NCBI GenBank assembly: GCA_016209105.1
Contig: JACQWR010000014.1
Location: 55,120-119,119, forward strand
Origin: Deltaproteobacteria bacterium
GTDB lineage: Bacteria > Desulfobacterota > Syntrophia > Syntrophales > JACQWR01
DNA length: 64,000 bases
Reading direction: 5' to 3'
A model generated the notes under the pieces. It had not been told where the DNA came from. It was given only the letters and a program-made list of their open reading frames with translations, and did no database searches. This document shows positions 9,127-19,196 of this stretch, piece by piece (the first letter of the stretch is position 1; each line of letters starts with the position of its first letter). The position numbers and the translations under genes were made by a program.

Positions 9127-10350
9127 TCAACTGGGTTCGGAATTGCTTGCCTCGCTCTGCCTCCGTCGAGGCAGAGATTCCTTTCCCACCACGGACAACA
9201 AAAAAGCCGACAGCAGGTGCAGCGGGGCGAAGAACAGAAACGTGATCCCCGCGCCGAACGCGTTGGCGATGACGCCCCCCAACATGGGTCCTGTAAAAGA
9301 ACCCAGCTCTCCGATTGTCCGGCGCATGGCCTGAAGTTGAGCGCGGGATTGGTGGGGGACGATATCATAGGTGTAGATCGTCATGGAGCCGAGCGCCATC
9401 CCGTTGGCAATCCCCTGCATCACGGATAGCACCAGCATCCCCGGCATATCCTTCACCAGAGGATAGGCGATAAAGGCGATCCCGGCAATGAGGGCGGGAG
9501 GAGCGGTTGCCCATTTCCTTCCCAGCTTGTCCGATATGAACCCGGCAGGAACGATCATGGCGAACGTGACGATGCCCACGACAAAAAACAGGAACCCCAC
9601 GTTTGTTGCGGAATAACCCAGTTCGTTCACCGCATAGAGGGGGAGCATGCTTTTGAGCACCTCCGAGCGGAGCATCGCGCTGAAGGTGGCGATCATCAGG
9701 ACGACATAGGTGACGCGGAAGTACGGTTCAATTTGGGACAGCCGGGCAAATCCGAGAATGGAGCCTCGTGGACGATACGGCAGTCGCTCGGTTTCGCGGA
9801 TCGTTGTCGAGATGGCCAGAACGACGACGACGATGACGGCAAAAATCAGGAAAAGGCTTCGAAACCCCAGCGTGTCCAGAATAATTCCGCCCATGGCGGG
9901 GCCGAGCGCCTCGCCCGTTGACTGAATGCCGAAAAGGGCGCTGATAAGGCGGCCCCGTTGCTCGATCTTTACCACGTCAATGGCGGCCAGTTCCCTGCCC
10001 AGTTTCCACATCGTAAAGCCGAAACCCCAGAGGAGCTGCGCGAGTAGAATCATCCAGAAATCCGGTGCAAACGCCGTCATGACGGCGCTGATAAGACCGA
10101 CGGAGGCGCCGATAATCATGCCGAGCCGCAGACCGATCCGGTCAATCAAGATACCGGCAGGGATCAGGGAAAGGGCGCGACCGACGACCTGGGCGGTTAC
10201 GACCTGAGCGGCGAACCCAATGGAAACGCTGAATGTTTTTCCCAGCAGGGGTACGGCGGGAACAATCATTCCCACCCCGAGGGCCATCAGCAGTGAAGGC
10301 AGGTAGATTTGGAAAAACGCGCGTCGGGCCTCACGTGAAACCGTAAACAT
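9127..10350 (-). CDS. Major facilitator superfamily transporter
   Basis: This 407-residue protein has about 12 predicted membrane helices. The MFS signature loop between helices 2 and 3 (GILIDRIGLRLG) and its repeat in the second half (GFISDKLGRKWA) are present. The ATG is preceded by GAGGTAAC. This resembles DHA1-type drug or metabolite exporters. The substrate cannot be inferred from neighbours, which are PilZ genes and the kdp regulators. Confidence 0.88.
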   Translation of the reverse strand: MFTVSREARRAFFQIYLPSLLMALGVGMIVPAVPLLGKTFSVSIGFAAQVVTAQVVGRALSLIPAGILIDRIGLRLGMIIGASVGLISAVMTAFAPDFWMILLAQLLWGFGFTMWKLGRELAAIDVVKIEQRGRLISALFGIQSTGEALGPAMGGIILDTLGFRSLFLIFAVIVVVVLAISTTIRETERLPYRPRGSILGFARLSQIEPYFRVTYVVLMIATFSAMLRSEVLKSMLPLYAVNELGYSATNVGFLFFVVGIVTFAMIVPAGFISDKLGRKWATAPPALIAGIAFIAYPLVKDMPGMLVLSVMQGIANGMALGSMTIYTYDIVPHQSRAQLQAMRRTIGELGSFTGPMLGGVIANAFGAGITFLFFAPLHLLSAFLLSVVGKESLPRRRQSEASNSEPS

Positions 10351-10380
10351 GTTACCTCATGGGGTATAGGACGGAAGAAA

Positions 10381-10416
10381 CTGAAGATCTCCGCAGCTTG
10401 CTGCGGAGATCTTCAG
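10381..10416. repeat. Perfect 16-bp palindrome (B-type REP hairpin)
   Basis: CTGAAGATCTCCGCAG, a four-base loop CTTG and the exact reverse complement form a 36-base hairpin. It lies just upstream of the MFS gene and downstream of kdpE. There is no U-tract, so it is probably not a simple terminator. Its core TCTCCGCAGC is shared with the hairpin near 50000 and with a half-copy near 170. Confidence 0.6.
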
Positions 10417-10622
10417 TTCTTAAGGAATAGTATTATTTAAGCATTCGCTCGCTGCCGAATTCACGGCGGTGCTTGCGGGATGCGCTCCCGGTCGCCCAGC
10501 ATGTGCAAATACGGATTCGTCCGTATAGTAAACGGACGCGAATATGTCAAGCGCGAAAAGCCGAGGGGGTCCCGCCGTTTTATCGTTGCCCGGCGGGGGG
10601 CCGGAACGATGCGCTGATCTTC

Positions 10623-11330
10623 TTAACCTTCGGGATCATACTTCAGCCGGTATCCGATTCCCGGTTCGTTCATGAGAAACCGCGGGCGCGTAGGATCCGC
10701 TTCCAGCTTATGCCTGAGCTGCGTCATGTAAACGCGCAGATACTGGACCTCGTCCACGTACGCAGGTCCCCATACCTCCCGCAAAAGCTGGCGATGGGTT
10801 ATGACCTTGCCGGCATGGCGGATCAGCGTCGTGAGTAATTTGTATTCGAGGGGGGTGAGGTGAACTTCCTCGTCGCCGACGAACACCCGCCGCTCACCCA
10901 TATCCACCCGCAGGTTGTGCAGGGTAAAGACGGGCTCGCCCGCATCGGTGTTCCGCAGGGCCGCGTGGCGCAGCGCTACCCGGATTCTTGCCAGGAGTTC
11001 GCCGGCATTGAACGGCTTCGTGAGGTAATCATCCGCGCCCGCATCGAGCGTCCTGACTTTGTCGTGTTCCTGCTCCCGCGCCGATATGACGATGATAGGG
11101 GTCTGCGTCCATTCGCGCAGCTTCCCGGTTACTTCCAGGCCGTCGAGGTCGGGCAGGCCGAGATCGAGCAGCACGACGTCGGGATTGCGCGTCGCGGCCT
11201 GCATCAAGCCTTCCCGGGCGGTCGCCGCTTCCACCAGGCGATAGCCCTGGCTCTCAAGAGTTATCCTGAGAAAACGCCGCATCTGTGGTTCATCTTCGAT
11301 GAGCAGGATAAGTTCCTTCTCTTCCGCCAT
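10623..11330 (-). CDS. kdpE: Response regulator KdpE
   Basis: This OmpR/PhoB-family regulator of about 235 residues has a receiver domain with the acidic pair EDEP, the phosphorylation Asp in VVLLDLGLPDLDG, the Thr/Ser IIVISARE and the Lys in YLTKPFN. A winged-helix DNA-binding domain follows (LTPLEYKLLTTLIRHAG to YLRVYMTQLRHKLE). The ATG shares one base with the kdpD stop (TGATG). A GTG one codon earlier is possible. KdpE activates the kdpFABC promoter under potassium limitation or salt stress. It is last in the cluster, after kdpD. Confidence 0.95.
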   Translation of the reverse strand: MAEEKELILLIEDEPQMRRFLRITLESQGYRLVEAATAREGLMQAATRNPDVVLLDLGLPDLDGLEVTGKLREWTQTPIIVISAREQEHDKVRTLDAGADDYLTKPFNAGELLARIRVALRHAALRNTDAGEPVFTLHNLRVDMGERRVFVGDEEVHLTPLEYKLLTTLIRHAGKVITHRQLLREVWGPAYVDEVQYLRVYMTQLRHKLEADPTRPRFLMNEPGIGYRLKYDPEG

Positions 11331-14029
11331 CACTGCACCTCAAGAACTTCTTCGCGCTTCGGCATCGGCGGCAGACCGGTTGCCGGGAGGGTGAAACGGA
11401 ATACCGCCCCGCCCCCCGGACGGTTTTCCGCCCATACCTTTCCCCCATGGGCGTTGATGATCGTGCGGCATATGGTTAGGCCGAGGCCGACGCCCCCGCC
11501 GGAAGCCCGCCCACGCACGAATTTTTCGAAAATATGTTCTTCCTCGCCGGGCGGGATGCCGGGACCGCGGTCTGCCAGTTCCACGGTCACGATAAAAAAT
11601 GCCTCCGATGCCGAGAGTTCCAGCGGCGTTCCTTTTGGAGTATATTTGATTGCATTCTCGAACAGATTCATAAACACCTGCTCGATGAGCAGCCCGTCAA
11701 AAGCGATCAGCGGCAGGGTGCGCGGCAGTCTCATGGTCAGCGGATGATCGTTGAGGCGGTCTCCCAGGCGATTGAGGACCACTCCCACGATTTCCTCCAG
11801 GGACTGCCATTCCTTGTTTACCGTGATTGCCCCCGATTCAAGGCGCGACATGTCGAGGATATTCTTGATGATCCGGTTCAGGCGCTCGGCCTCTTCGTGG
11901 ATGGTGTGCAGAAGCTCCAGGCGGCCGGATTGCTCAATGGCAACGTCGTTCTGCAGCAGCGTGCTCACCGCTCCGGTGATTGCCGTGAGCGGTGTCCGCA
12001 GATCGTGGGAAATGGAACTGAGCAGGGTATTGCGCAGGCTTTCCCTCTCCGCTTTCAACAGCGCCCCATGGGCCTCCTCCACGAGAAAAGCGCGTTCCAT
12101 CGCCATGGCGGTCTGGTTTGCGTAAGCTTCCAGATAGTGGAATTGCTCCGGATCAAAGGCGTCCTGGGGCTTCTTGGGACTGATGCCCACGACGCCTACC
12201 GTCCCCGCCGAGGCGATAAGCGGAAGGTACAGGGCCTTGGCGCCGGGCAGGGTGTCCGTGCCGAACCCCGCAGGCTGATGATGTTCGAGGACCCATTGGG
12301 CTACGCTCAATTCCTGCTGGCCGGGTGCAACCAGGCCGGGACTGATTGCCGTCGGGGTAAGGCGCTTCTGCTCATCCGCTATCAGGACGGCGACCTCGCT
12401 GTCGAAAACCTCGCCCATGTGTTTCACGGCTATTTCGCTCAATCGTTCCACTTCCCGTTCACGGGCAAGGTCGCGGCTGAGATTGTACAGGTAGGCGGTT
12501 CTGCGTTCCCTCATTCGCGACGCTTCGGCTTGCCGGCGGACCCGGAGCGTGAGCCTGCTGATAACAACGGAAACGATGAACATGGCGGCAAACGTGAAAA
12601 AATATTTAACGTCATTGACCGCGAAGGTATAGTAGGGAGGGACAAAAAAGACATCGAAAGCGGCAACGCCCAAGAGTGCCGCAAACAGAGACGGCCACGT
12701 GCTTGTCTTGCTCGCGGTGATCACCACACCGAGCAGGTAAACCATGGCCAGATCCACGCGATCGACATAGGGGGACATGAGCGCCGCAACAGCCGTGCAG
12801 GAAAGGACGATAAGAACACTCCACAGCCACTCCCGTTTGCGCCAGGAGCGGCGGGACGTTTTCGTTTCGGGGTGCCGGTGGGGTTCCTCCACGTCGCCGC
12901 TGGTGACGTACACGTCAATATCGCCGCTCCCCCGGACGAGTTCATCGAGCGGCGAACCGAACAGTTTGTCTTTCCAGCGCGCATGCGTCGGTTTTCCGAC
13001 GATGATCTTGTTTACGTTGCGGCTCCGTGCGTAGGTGAGAATCTCCTCACTGATAGTGCCGCCCGTCAGCGTTGCCGACTCGGCCCCCAGGCTCTCGGCA
13101 AGGCGCATATGGTCGGCCAGGCGCTTTTTATCGCTTTCCGAGGGCCGTACCCGGGAAGGGGCTTCCACATGCACGGCGATCCATTCGGTGCGCAGCCCGG
13201 CGGCCAGTCTCCGCGCCGCGTGGATAAGGCGGATCGACCGGGGGTTGTATCCGACGCAGACGAGGATGCGGTCCGCTGCGGGCCAGATGCTTCTGATCCC
13301 CTGGTCCCGTCGGTAAAGCTGCATCTGTTCGTCCACCCGCTCGGCGGTACGGCGCAGGGCGAGTTCCCTGAGCGCGATCAGGTTTCCTTTCCGGAAAAAG
13401 TTCTCGACGGCCGATGCCGCCAGTTCCGGTACGTATACCTTTCCTTCCCGCAGGCGCTGGAGCAGGTCGTCGGGCGGAAGATCGATAAGCTCTATCTCGT
13501 CGGCCCGGTCGAGGATGGAATCGGGCAGAGTTTCGCGGACGACAACGCCGGTAATCCGGTGCACCACGTCGTTGATGCTCTCCAGGTGCTGAACGTTGAC
13601 CGTCGTGTAGACGTTTATTCCCGCCTCTAACAGTTCGGTGACGTCCTGCCAGCGCTTCTTATGCCGTGACACCGGGACGTTCGTGTGGGCAAGCTCGTCT
13701 ACCAGGATGAGCGTGGGTTTTCGCGCCAGCGCCGCATCCAGGTCGAACTCCGGCAATTGTTTTCCCCGGTAATCCACGCTGCGCCGCGGCAGCCTCTCCA
13801 GGCCTTCGAGGAGCGCCTCGGTATCGGGTCGGCCGTGGGTTTCCACGTATCCGACGACCACGTCCAGACCCTCAGCGCGTTTTGCCTGTGCCGCTTCCAG
13901 CATGGCGAAGGTTTTGCCTACTCCCGGGGCGGCGCCGAAAAATATCTTCAGCGTTCCCTCACGTTTTCGTTCTTCCTCCCGCTGCGCCTGCTTAAGCAGC
14001 ACATCGGGATCGGGTCTGCGCTCTTCCAT
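11330..14029 (-). CDS. kdpD: Sensor histidine kinase KdpD
   Basis: This 899-residue protein matches the full length of KdpD. The order is an N-terminal KdpD domain with Walker A-like GAAPGVGKT and ELAHTNVP, a UspA-like domain (about 250-380), four closely spaced membrane helices (about 400-500), a GAF-like region, a HisKA domain with SSISHDLRTPL and an HATPase with GVGLGLTIC. It senses potassium limitation and phosphorylates KdpE. The gene is separated from kdpC by 85 bases and overlaps kdpE, so the two regulators probably make a unit that is partly read through from kdpFABC. Confidence 0.96.
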   Translation of the reverse strand: MEERRPDPDVLLKQAQREEERKREGTLKIFFGAAPGVGKTFAMLEAAQAKRAEGLDVVVGYVETHGRPDTEALLEGLERLPRRSVDYRGKQLPEFDLDAALARKPTLILVDELAHTNVPVSRHKKRWQDVTELLEAGINVYTTVNVQHLESINDVVHRITGVVVRETLPDSILDRADEIELIDLPPDDLLQRLREGKVYVPELAASAVENFFRKGNLIALRELALRRTAERVDEQMQLYRRDQGIRSIWPAADRILVCVGYNPRSIRLIHAARRLAAGLRTEWIAVHVEAPSRVRPSESDKKRLADHMRLAESLGAESATLTGGTISEEILTYARSRNVNKIIVGKPTHARWKDKLFGSPLDELVRGSGDIDVYVTSGDVEEPHRHPETKTSRRSWRKREWLWSVLIVLSCTAVAALMSPYVDRVDLAMVYLLGVVITASKTSTWPSLFAALLGVAAFDVFFVPPYYTFAVNDVKYFFTFAAMFIVSVVISRLTLRVRRQAEASRMRERRTAYLYNLSRDLAREREVERLSEIAVKHMGEVFDSEVAVLIADEQKRLTPTAISPGLVAPGQQELSVAQWVLEHHQPAGFGTDTLPGAKALYLPLIASAGTVGVVGISPKKPQDAFDPEQFHYLEAYANQTAMAMERAFLVEEAHGALLKAERESLRNTLLSSISHDLRTPLTAITGAVSTLLQNDVAIEQSGRLELLHTIHEEAERLNRIIKNILDMSRLESGAITVNKEWQSLEEIVGVVLNRLGDRLNDHPLTMRLPRTLPLIAFDGLLIEQVFMNLFENAIKYTPKGTPLELSASEAFFIVTVELADRGPGIPPGEEEHIFEKFVRGRASGGGVGLGLTICRTIINAHGGKVWAENRPGGGAVFRFTLPATGLPPMPKREEVLEVQ

Positions 14030-14114
14030 GAATTCGCTCCGCGGTTATACGCTTGTATCTTCGCATGCCGGGTCGGTGCATGCAAATGATTTTATGACAC
14101 TTTATTCTCCCAGG

Positions 14115-14687
14115 TTACCGCAGTTCATCGAGTGCGAGATTCAGCTCAAGGACGTTGACCACCGGCTCTCCGAGGACTCCCACCAGCCGTTGCCGGGTGT
14201 GGGCCGCGACCGCCGCACGGACGGTTGCTTCATATAGCCCGCGGGCCGTCGCCACCCGGCGAACCTGGAACGCGGCCGCGGCGGGACTGATGTGCGGATC
14301 GAGGCCGCTTCCCGATGCGGTCGCCAGGTCCACGGGTATTTCCTGCCGGTTCGACGGATCGGCTGTGCGCAGCGCCGAAGTCCGCGCCCGCACGGCGAGC
14401 GCCAACGCCGGGTTGTTCGGGCCCAGATTGGAACCGGAAGACGAGGCCGCATTATAGGGGAAGGGACCCGTTGCCGAGGGCCTGCCCCAGAAATAGCCGG
14501 GCTTGTCGAATTGCTGGCCGATCAGCGCGGAGCCGACCGGGTTGCCGTTCTTCATGATAAAACTGCCGTTTGACTGGCGGGGAAACAGCGCTTGGGCGAG
14601 CCCGGTTACCGACAGGGGATACAGGATCCCGGTGAGTACCGTGAACAGGATCAGGGACGTAATTGCATTGCGAATCAGGGTAAACAT
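14115..14687 (-). CDS. kdpC: Potassium-transporting ATPase subunit KdpC
   Basis: KdpC, 190 residues, has one N-terminal membrane helix and the conserved periplasmic motifs [18 protein letters not shown] and [11 protein letters not shown]. It stabilises the KdpFABC complex at the inner membrane and raises ATP affinity. It follows kdpB by 13 bases. Length and motifs are normal for the family. Confidence 0.96.
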   Translation of the reverse strand: MFTLIRNAITSLILFTVLTGILYPLSVTGLAQALFPRQSNGSFIMKNGNPVGSALIGQQFDKPGYFWGRPSATGPFPYNAASSSGSNLGPNNPALALAVRARTSALRTADPSNRQEIPVDLATASGSGLDPHISPAAAAFQVRRVATARGLYEATVRAAVAAHTRQRLVGVLGEPVVNVLELNLALDELR

Positions 14688-14700
14688 GTCTTGCTCCCTT

Positions 14701-16773
14701 TCAGACCACGTGCAGGGCCGTCAGTATCATATCGATCAGCTTGATGCCGATAAACGGCACGATCAGCCCGCCGATCCCATAGATAAGGGCATTGTTGCGC
14801 AAAATTACCTGCGCCCCGAGGGGGCGGTATTTAACACCCCTGAGCGCCAGGGGAACCAGAAAAATGATAATCAGCGCGTTGAAAATCACTGCCGACAGGA
14901 CGGCGCTTTGCGGCGTGGCCAAACCCATGATATTGAGTTTTCCCAAGGCCGGGTAAATAGGGATGAACGCGGCCGGCAGGATGGCGAAGTATTTTGCCAC
15001 GTCGTTCGCGATGCTGAAGGTCGTGAGCGTGCCGCGGGTCATCAGCAACTGCTTGCCGATCTCGACGATCTCGATGAGCTTCGTGGGGTTGGAGTCGAGG
15101 TCCACCAGGTTGCCCGCCTCCTTGGCTGCCTGGGTGCCGGTGTTCATGGCAACTGCCACGTCGGCCTGGGCGAGCGCCGGCGCGTCGTTCGTGCCGTCGC
15201 CGGTCATGGCCACGAGCCGCCCGCCCGCCTGGTGTTCGCGGATCAGTTTGAGTTTCGTTTCGGGAGTTGCCTCGGCCAGAAAATCGTCCACCCCTGCCTC
15301 GGCTGCAACCGCCGCGGCGGTAAGCGGGTTGTCGCCGGTGATCATGATCGTCTTGATTCCCATTTGCCTCATTTCCGCGAACCGCTCTTTGATTCCGCCT
15401 TTGACAATGTCGTTCAGACGGATCACGCCCAGGACTTTTTGCCCTTCCGCCACTACCAGCGGTGTTGCCCCCCGCTTTGCGATATCATCCACGATTTCCC
15501 GAACGTCCGGCGGAAACGTCCCACCCTGGGTCCGCACGTAGGTATCCAAGGCGTCTGCCGCGCCCTTGCGGATCTGCCGGCTGTCGAAGTTCACGCCGCT
15601 CATCCGTGTTTGCGCGGTGAACGGAACGAAGACGACGCCCATTCCCTGGATGTCCCGCTCGCGGAGCCCGTATCGCTCCTTCGCCAGAACGACGATGCTC
15701 CGCCCTTCCGGCGTTTCGTCCGCCAGAGAGGAAAGCTGGGCGGCATCGGCAAGGGCCCGCACGTCCACTCCGGCAGTCGGGATAAATTCGGTTGCCTGCC
15801 GGTTGCCGAGCGTGATGGTTCCGGTCTTGTCGAGCAGGAGCACGTCCACGTCCCCGGCGGCTTCCACCGCCCGGCCGGACATGGCGATCACGTTTGCCTG
15901 GATCATTCGGTCCATGCCGGCGATGCCGATGGCGGAAAGGAGTCCGCCGATGGTCGTCGGGATCAGGCAGACCAGAAGCGCCACGAGCACGGTGATGGTC
16001 ACCGGACTGCCCTGACCCGCAGCCCTGACGCTGAAGAGGGAGAAGGGCAGCAGCGTTACGGTGACGAGCAGGAAGATGATGGTCATCCCCGCCAGGAGGA
16101 TATCGAGGGCGAGCTCATTGGGGGTTTTCTGACGTTTTGCCCCCTCGACCATGGCGATCATCCGGTCGAGAAAGGTCTCGCCGGGATTCGACGTGATCCG
16201 CACCACCAGCCAGTCGGACAGGACCGTGGTGCCGCCGGTGACGGCGCTGCGGTCCCCGCCGCTTTCCCGGATGACGGGGGCGCTCTCGCCGGTCACGGCG
16301 CTTTCATTCACCGATGCCACGCCGGCAACGACCTCTCCGTCCATGGGAATGATGTCGCCCGCTTCCACGAGAACGAAGTCGCCTTTCCTGAGCTGGGAAG
16401 AAATGACCTCGGAGACGTCCGCATGGGGATCGGGCCGGGAGAGGCGTTTGGCAGTGATATCACGGCGCGTCCGGCGCAGGGTGTCGGCCTGGGCCTTGCC
16501 GCGCCCTTCTGCTACGGACTCGGCGAAATTGGCAAAGAGCACGGTAATCCACAGCCAGAGGGAAACGTGCAGGATAAATCCGGGCGATGCTTCCCCTCGG
16601 CCGAACAGGGCATGGAAAAACAGGAGGGTGGTGAGAATGCTCCCCATCTCGACGACGAACATCACGGGATTCTTGATCTGGTGAAGGGGATTCAATTTTT
16701 TTATCGAATCCCATAATGCCCGTTTTACGATTGCCGGTTCAAAGAGAGATCGTTTTTTTGTTTTACTGCTCAT
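14701..16773 (-). CDS. kdpB: Potassium-transporting P-type ATPase subunit KdpB
   Basis: KdpB, about 690 residues, is the ATP-hydrolysing subunit of the high-affinity potassium pump. Visible motifs are the phosphorylated Asp in [13 protein letters not shown] (AVTGESAPV) in the actuator domain, and [21 protein letters not shown] in the hinge. The start at MSSKTKK is chosen because AGGAGG lies just upstream. An upstream extension into kdpA sequence has no site. The gene overlaps nothing and sits 25 bases after kdpA. Confidence 0.96.
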   Translation of the reverse strand: MSSKTKKRSLFEPAIVKRALWDSIKKLNPLHQIKNPVMFVVEMGSILTTLLFFHALFGRGEASPGFILHVSLWLWITVLFANFAESVAEGRGKAQADTLRRTRRDITAKRLSRPDPHADVSEVISSQLRKGDFVLVEAGDIIPMDGEVVAGVASVNESAVTGESAPVIRESGGDRSAVTGGTTVLSDWLVVRITSNPGETFLDRMIAMVEGAKRQKTPNELALDILLAGMTIIFLLVTVTLLPFSLFSVRAAGQGSPVTITVLVALLVCLIPTTIGGLLSAIGIAGMDRMIQANVIAMSGRAVEAAGDVDVLLLDKTGTITLGNRQATEFIPTAGVDVRALADAAQLSSLADETPEGRSIVVLAKERYGLRERDIQGMGVVFVPFTAQTRMSGVNFDSRQIRKGAADALDTYVRTQGGTFPPDVREIVDDIAKRGATPLVVAEGQKVLGVIRLNDIVKGGIKERFAEMRQMGIKTIMITGDNPLTAAAVAAEAGVDDFLAEATPETKLKLIREHQAGGRLVAMTGDGTNDAPALAQADVAVAMNTGTQAAKEAGNLVDLDSNPTKLIEIVEIGKQLLMTRGTLTTFSIANDVAKYFAILPAAFIPIYPALGKLNIMGLATPQSAVLSAVIFNALIIIFLVPLALRGVKYRPLGAQVILRNNALIYGIGGLIVPFIGIKLIDMILTALHVV

Positions 16774-16798
16774 GCTATTCCTCCTGGAGGCCGTCCTG

Positions 16799-18601
16799 CT
16801 AACGCGCGGCCATAAACTGTTCGGCAATCGGCCCGAGCGCCAGGCTTGGCACAAATGTCAGGGCTCCCACGATCAGCACGACGCCGATAAGAAACGCCAC
16901 GAACAAGGGGGTGTGGGTCGGCAGTGTTCCCAATCCTGCCGGCACGTGTTTTTTCTTCGCCAGTGAGCCGGCAATGGCCAGCACGGGAATGATCACCCAG
17001 AAACGGCCGATGAACATGGCGATCCCCAGGGCGATATGGTAAAAGACCGCGTTGCCGGTCAGACCCGCAAAGGCGCTGCCGTTGTTGTTTGCTGCGGACG
17101 AAAAGGCGTAGAGGACCTCCGAAAACCCGTGCGGCCCGGGGTTAGCGATCCCCGCAACACCCGCCTTCGTCGAGACGGCGAAGGCCGTACCGATCGTGAC
17201 CAGGGCATTGACGATGAGGATCGCGAGCGAGGCCATCTTCATCTCGAACATCTCGATCTTCTTGCCCAGGTATTCGGGGGTGCGGCCGACCATGAGGCCG
17301 GCAATAAAAACCGTGATGATGGCAAACACCAGCATGCCGTAGAGGCCTGAACCTACGCCGCCGAAAATCACTTCTCCCAGTTGCATCAAGCACAGCGGCA
17401 CCATCCCGCCGACCGGCGTGAAGGAGTCGTGCATGGCATTGACGGAGCCGTTGGAGGCGGCCGTGGTTGCCGTGGCCCAGAGGGCGGAATTGACGATCCC
17501 GAAGCGCGCTTCCTTTCCTTCCATGTTGCCGCCTGGGTTGCTTTCGCTTGCCGTCTGATCTATCCCCAGTGCGCCGAAACGCGGGTTGCCGCCCTGTTCG
17601 TTCCATGCGCACCAGCAGGTGAAGGAAACCAGGACCAGGGACATCGCGGCAAGCAGCGCCCACCCCTGACGCAGGTCTCCGATCATTTTTCCGAAGGCGA
17701 GGCAGAGCGCTGCCGGGATCAACAGAATGGCCAGCACCTCCAAAAAATTGGAAAGCGCGGTCGGGTTCTCGAAGGGATGTGCCGAATTGACATTAAAAAA
17801 TCCCCCGCCGTTGGTGCCGAGCTGCTTGATGGCGATCTGCGAAGCCGCGGGCCCGAAGGGAATAACCTGTTCTTTCACGTGCACCCGTTCGGTCGCCGGG
17901 TTGCCGCGCGCATCCTTCACCGGGTTGCCCCGGTCGTCGAGCTTCGGTTTTTCGTAGCTGATGGCTTGGGTGAGTGACACGGTTTTGTATTCGCTTAAGG
18001 TCTGCACCACCCCCTGGGAAACGAGGAGCAGCGACCAGACAACCGAAAGGGGAAGCAGGATGTAAAACGTCGAGCGGGTGAGGTCAACCCAGAAATTGCC
18101 GATGGTCTGTGCCGAATGCCGCTTGAATCCGCGTACCAGGGCGACGAGCACGGCCATCCCGGTCGCCGCGGAAACGAAATTCTGCACCCCAAGCCCCGCC
18201 ATCTGCGTGAGGTAGCTCATCGTCGTTTCGCCGCCGTAGTTCTGCCAGTTCGTGTTTGTCACGAAGCTCACGGCGGTGTTGAAGGCGAGGCCGGGGGCGA
18301 CGGAGGGAAGCTTTTGCGGATTGAACGGCAGCGCGCCCTGGAAGCGCTGCAAGAGATAGAGCACGAGGAACCCGGCCGCACCGAACACCAGCACCGCCGC
18401 CGTGTATCGCTTCCAGCCCATTTCTTCGTCGGGATTGATGCCGCAGAATTTATAGAAAAAACGCTCGACGGGTCCGAACAGACGGGTCAAGACGGATGGA
18501 TCGCCCTCGTAAACCCGCGCCATGTAGATTCCCAAGGGGCGCGCCAGAAGCAGTAATATCCCGAAGTACACAACAATTTGCAAAACGCCATTTCCCGTCA
18601 T
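16799..18601 (-). CDS. kdpA: Potassium-transporting ATPase subunit KdpA
   Basis: KdpA, 600 residues, is the channel-like potassium-selective membrane subunit with about ten helices and four selectivity-loop regions (for example [15 protein letters not shown] and GTNGGGFFN). The start ATG overlaps the kdpF stop by four bases (ATGA). It is slightly longer than the E. coli protein because of a loop around residues 225-250 rich in charged residues. The operon order is the usual kdpFABC. Confidence 0.96.
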   Translation of the reverse strand: MTGNGVLQIVVYFGILLLLARPLGIYMARVYEGDPSVLTRLFGPVERFFYKFCGINPDEEMGWKRYTAAVLVFGAAGFLVLYLLQRFQGALPFNPQKLPSVAPGLAFNTAVSFVTNTNWQNYGGETTMSYLTQMAGLGVQNFVSAATGMAVLVALVRGFKRHSAQTIGNFWVDLTRSTFYILLPLSVVWSLLLVSQGVVQTLSEYKTVSLTQAISYEKPKLDDRGNPVKDARGNPATERVHVKEQVIPFGPAASQIAIKQLGTNGGGFFNVNSAHPFENPTALSNFLEVLAILLIPAALCLAFGKMIGDLRQGWALLAAMSLVLVSFTCWCAWNEQGGNPRFGALGIDQTASESNPGGNMEGKEARFGIVNSALWATATTAASNGSVNAMHDSFTPVGGMVPLCLMQLGEVIFGGVGSGLYGMLVFAIITVFIAGLMVGRTPEYLGKKIEMFEMKMASLAILIVNALVTIGTAFAVSTKAGVAGIANPGPHGFSEVLYAFSSAANNNGSAFAGLTGNAVFYHIALGIAMFIGRFWVIIPVLAIAGSLAKKKHVPAGLGTLPTHTPLFVAFLIGVVLIVGALTFVPSLALGPIAEQFMAAR

Positions 18602-18690
18602 GAGAACACCTCCGGTTTCAGCAGTGCGACCAGGAGATAGACAAACAATCCCGCGGCGAGAATGCCGCCTATCCAGTAGAATGTCTCCAT
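18598..18690 (-). CDS. kdpF: KdpF, 30-residue membrane peptide
   Basis: This 30-residue peptide starts METFYWIGG and ends LLKPEVFS, with one hydrophobic helix. AGGAGGA precedes its ATG, and its stop overlaps the kdpA start (ATGA). Size, hydrophobic helix, Leu-Lys-Pro end and position fit KdpF, a small lipid-like subunit that stabilises the Kdp complex. Confidence 0.88.
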   Translation of the reverse strand: METFYWIGGILAAGLFVYLLVALLKPEVFS

Positions 18691-18700
18691 AACGTTCCTC

Positions 18701-18781
18701 CTATGCTTTTTCCGTCAGTTTCATGAAGAGCCAACTGGCCAGAAACAATGCGGCGATAACTCCAAGATAGACGATGTCCAT
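18701..18781 (-). CDS. 26-residue membrane peptide upstream of kdpF
   Basis: This 26-residue open frame starts MDIVYLGVIAALFLASW and ends KLTEKA. It is almost entirely one membrane helix with a short basic/acidic tail. AGGAGGAA sits at a good distance before its ATG, as for kdpF ten bases further on. Similar tiny helices are found before kdpF in other proteobacterial kdp operons, to my recollection. It is probably translated with the Kdp operon and may be a second small subunit or a regulatory leader peptide. Confidence 0.6.
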   Translation of the reverse strand: MDIVYLGVIAALFLASWLFMKLTEKA

Positions 18782-19196
18782 AGCGCTTCCTCCTCTGCAT
18801 GATGTTTCATGCGATGCGTACTATAAGCGGAATCGGCATTAAATTGCCGCTAAAAATGGGGCATAACATATTAAGATCTCATAAAGATGCTATCCAGTTC
18901 AGCAGGAACGTCATAATGAAAGTGGAGAAGAATTTCCTCCTGCCATGAGGGACTCCGGAGATAAAAATGGATTGATCTTACGAAAATGACTATGGTATTC
19001 TGCGTTTGGTCAAACTTTCCTGTCGTTTGGAAAGCGGTACTTGCCCAAGGCATCCATCTTGAGGGAAAAGCATGAAATTAAATCCGGCAGCGAGCGCATT
19101 TCCCTTAGAGCTTGCTCAAGGAGAGCTTCCAAACATGTCTTTTCCCGGTCAATATATGCAAAATCGGGGGTCTTTCTTAAAAGGAGGGGGGAGCGT
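18782..19196. other. Divergent intergenic region between kdp operon and lipase gene
   Basis: This 415-base region must hold the promoter of the minus-strand kdp operon and that of the plus-strand patatin gene. I see no clear KdpE box or sigma-70 pair that I would defend. The lipase frame is open from 19041, but there is a good AAGGAGG only before 19197. Confidence 0.5.

Noticed and set aside
8985..9368. The open frame of the second PilZ gene continues 128 codons upstream and would give a longer protein
   Set aside because: The extension overlaps the MFS gene, is rich in Cys, Arg and Pro without a fold, and there is a good match to the paralogue only from MSAIKPG.
11534..13630. A 698-codon plus-strand open frame across kdpD
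   Set aside because: It is antisense to a full-length, well-conserved kdpD. It arises from high GC at codon positions and has no recognisable domain.
14503..16716. A 737-codon plus-strand open frame across kdpB
   Set aside because: It is antisense to kdpB, with Arg- and Gly-rich low-complexity sequence. The conserved P-type motifs are all on the minus strand.
18820..18850. A possible sigma-54 promoter (GGCAT, then TTGC) upstream of kdp
   Set aside because: The spacing between the GG and GC is one base short of the usual ten, and it points away from kdp on the plus strand, far from the lipase start.
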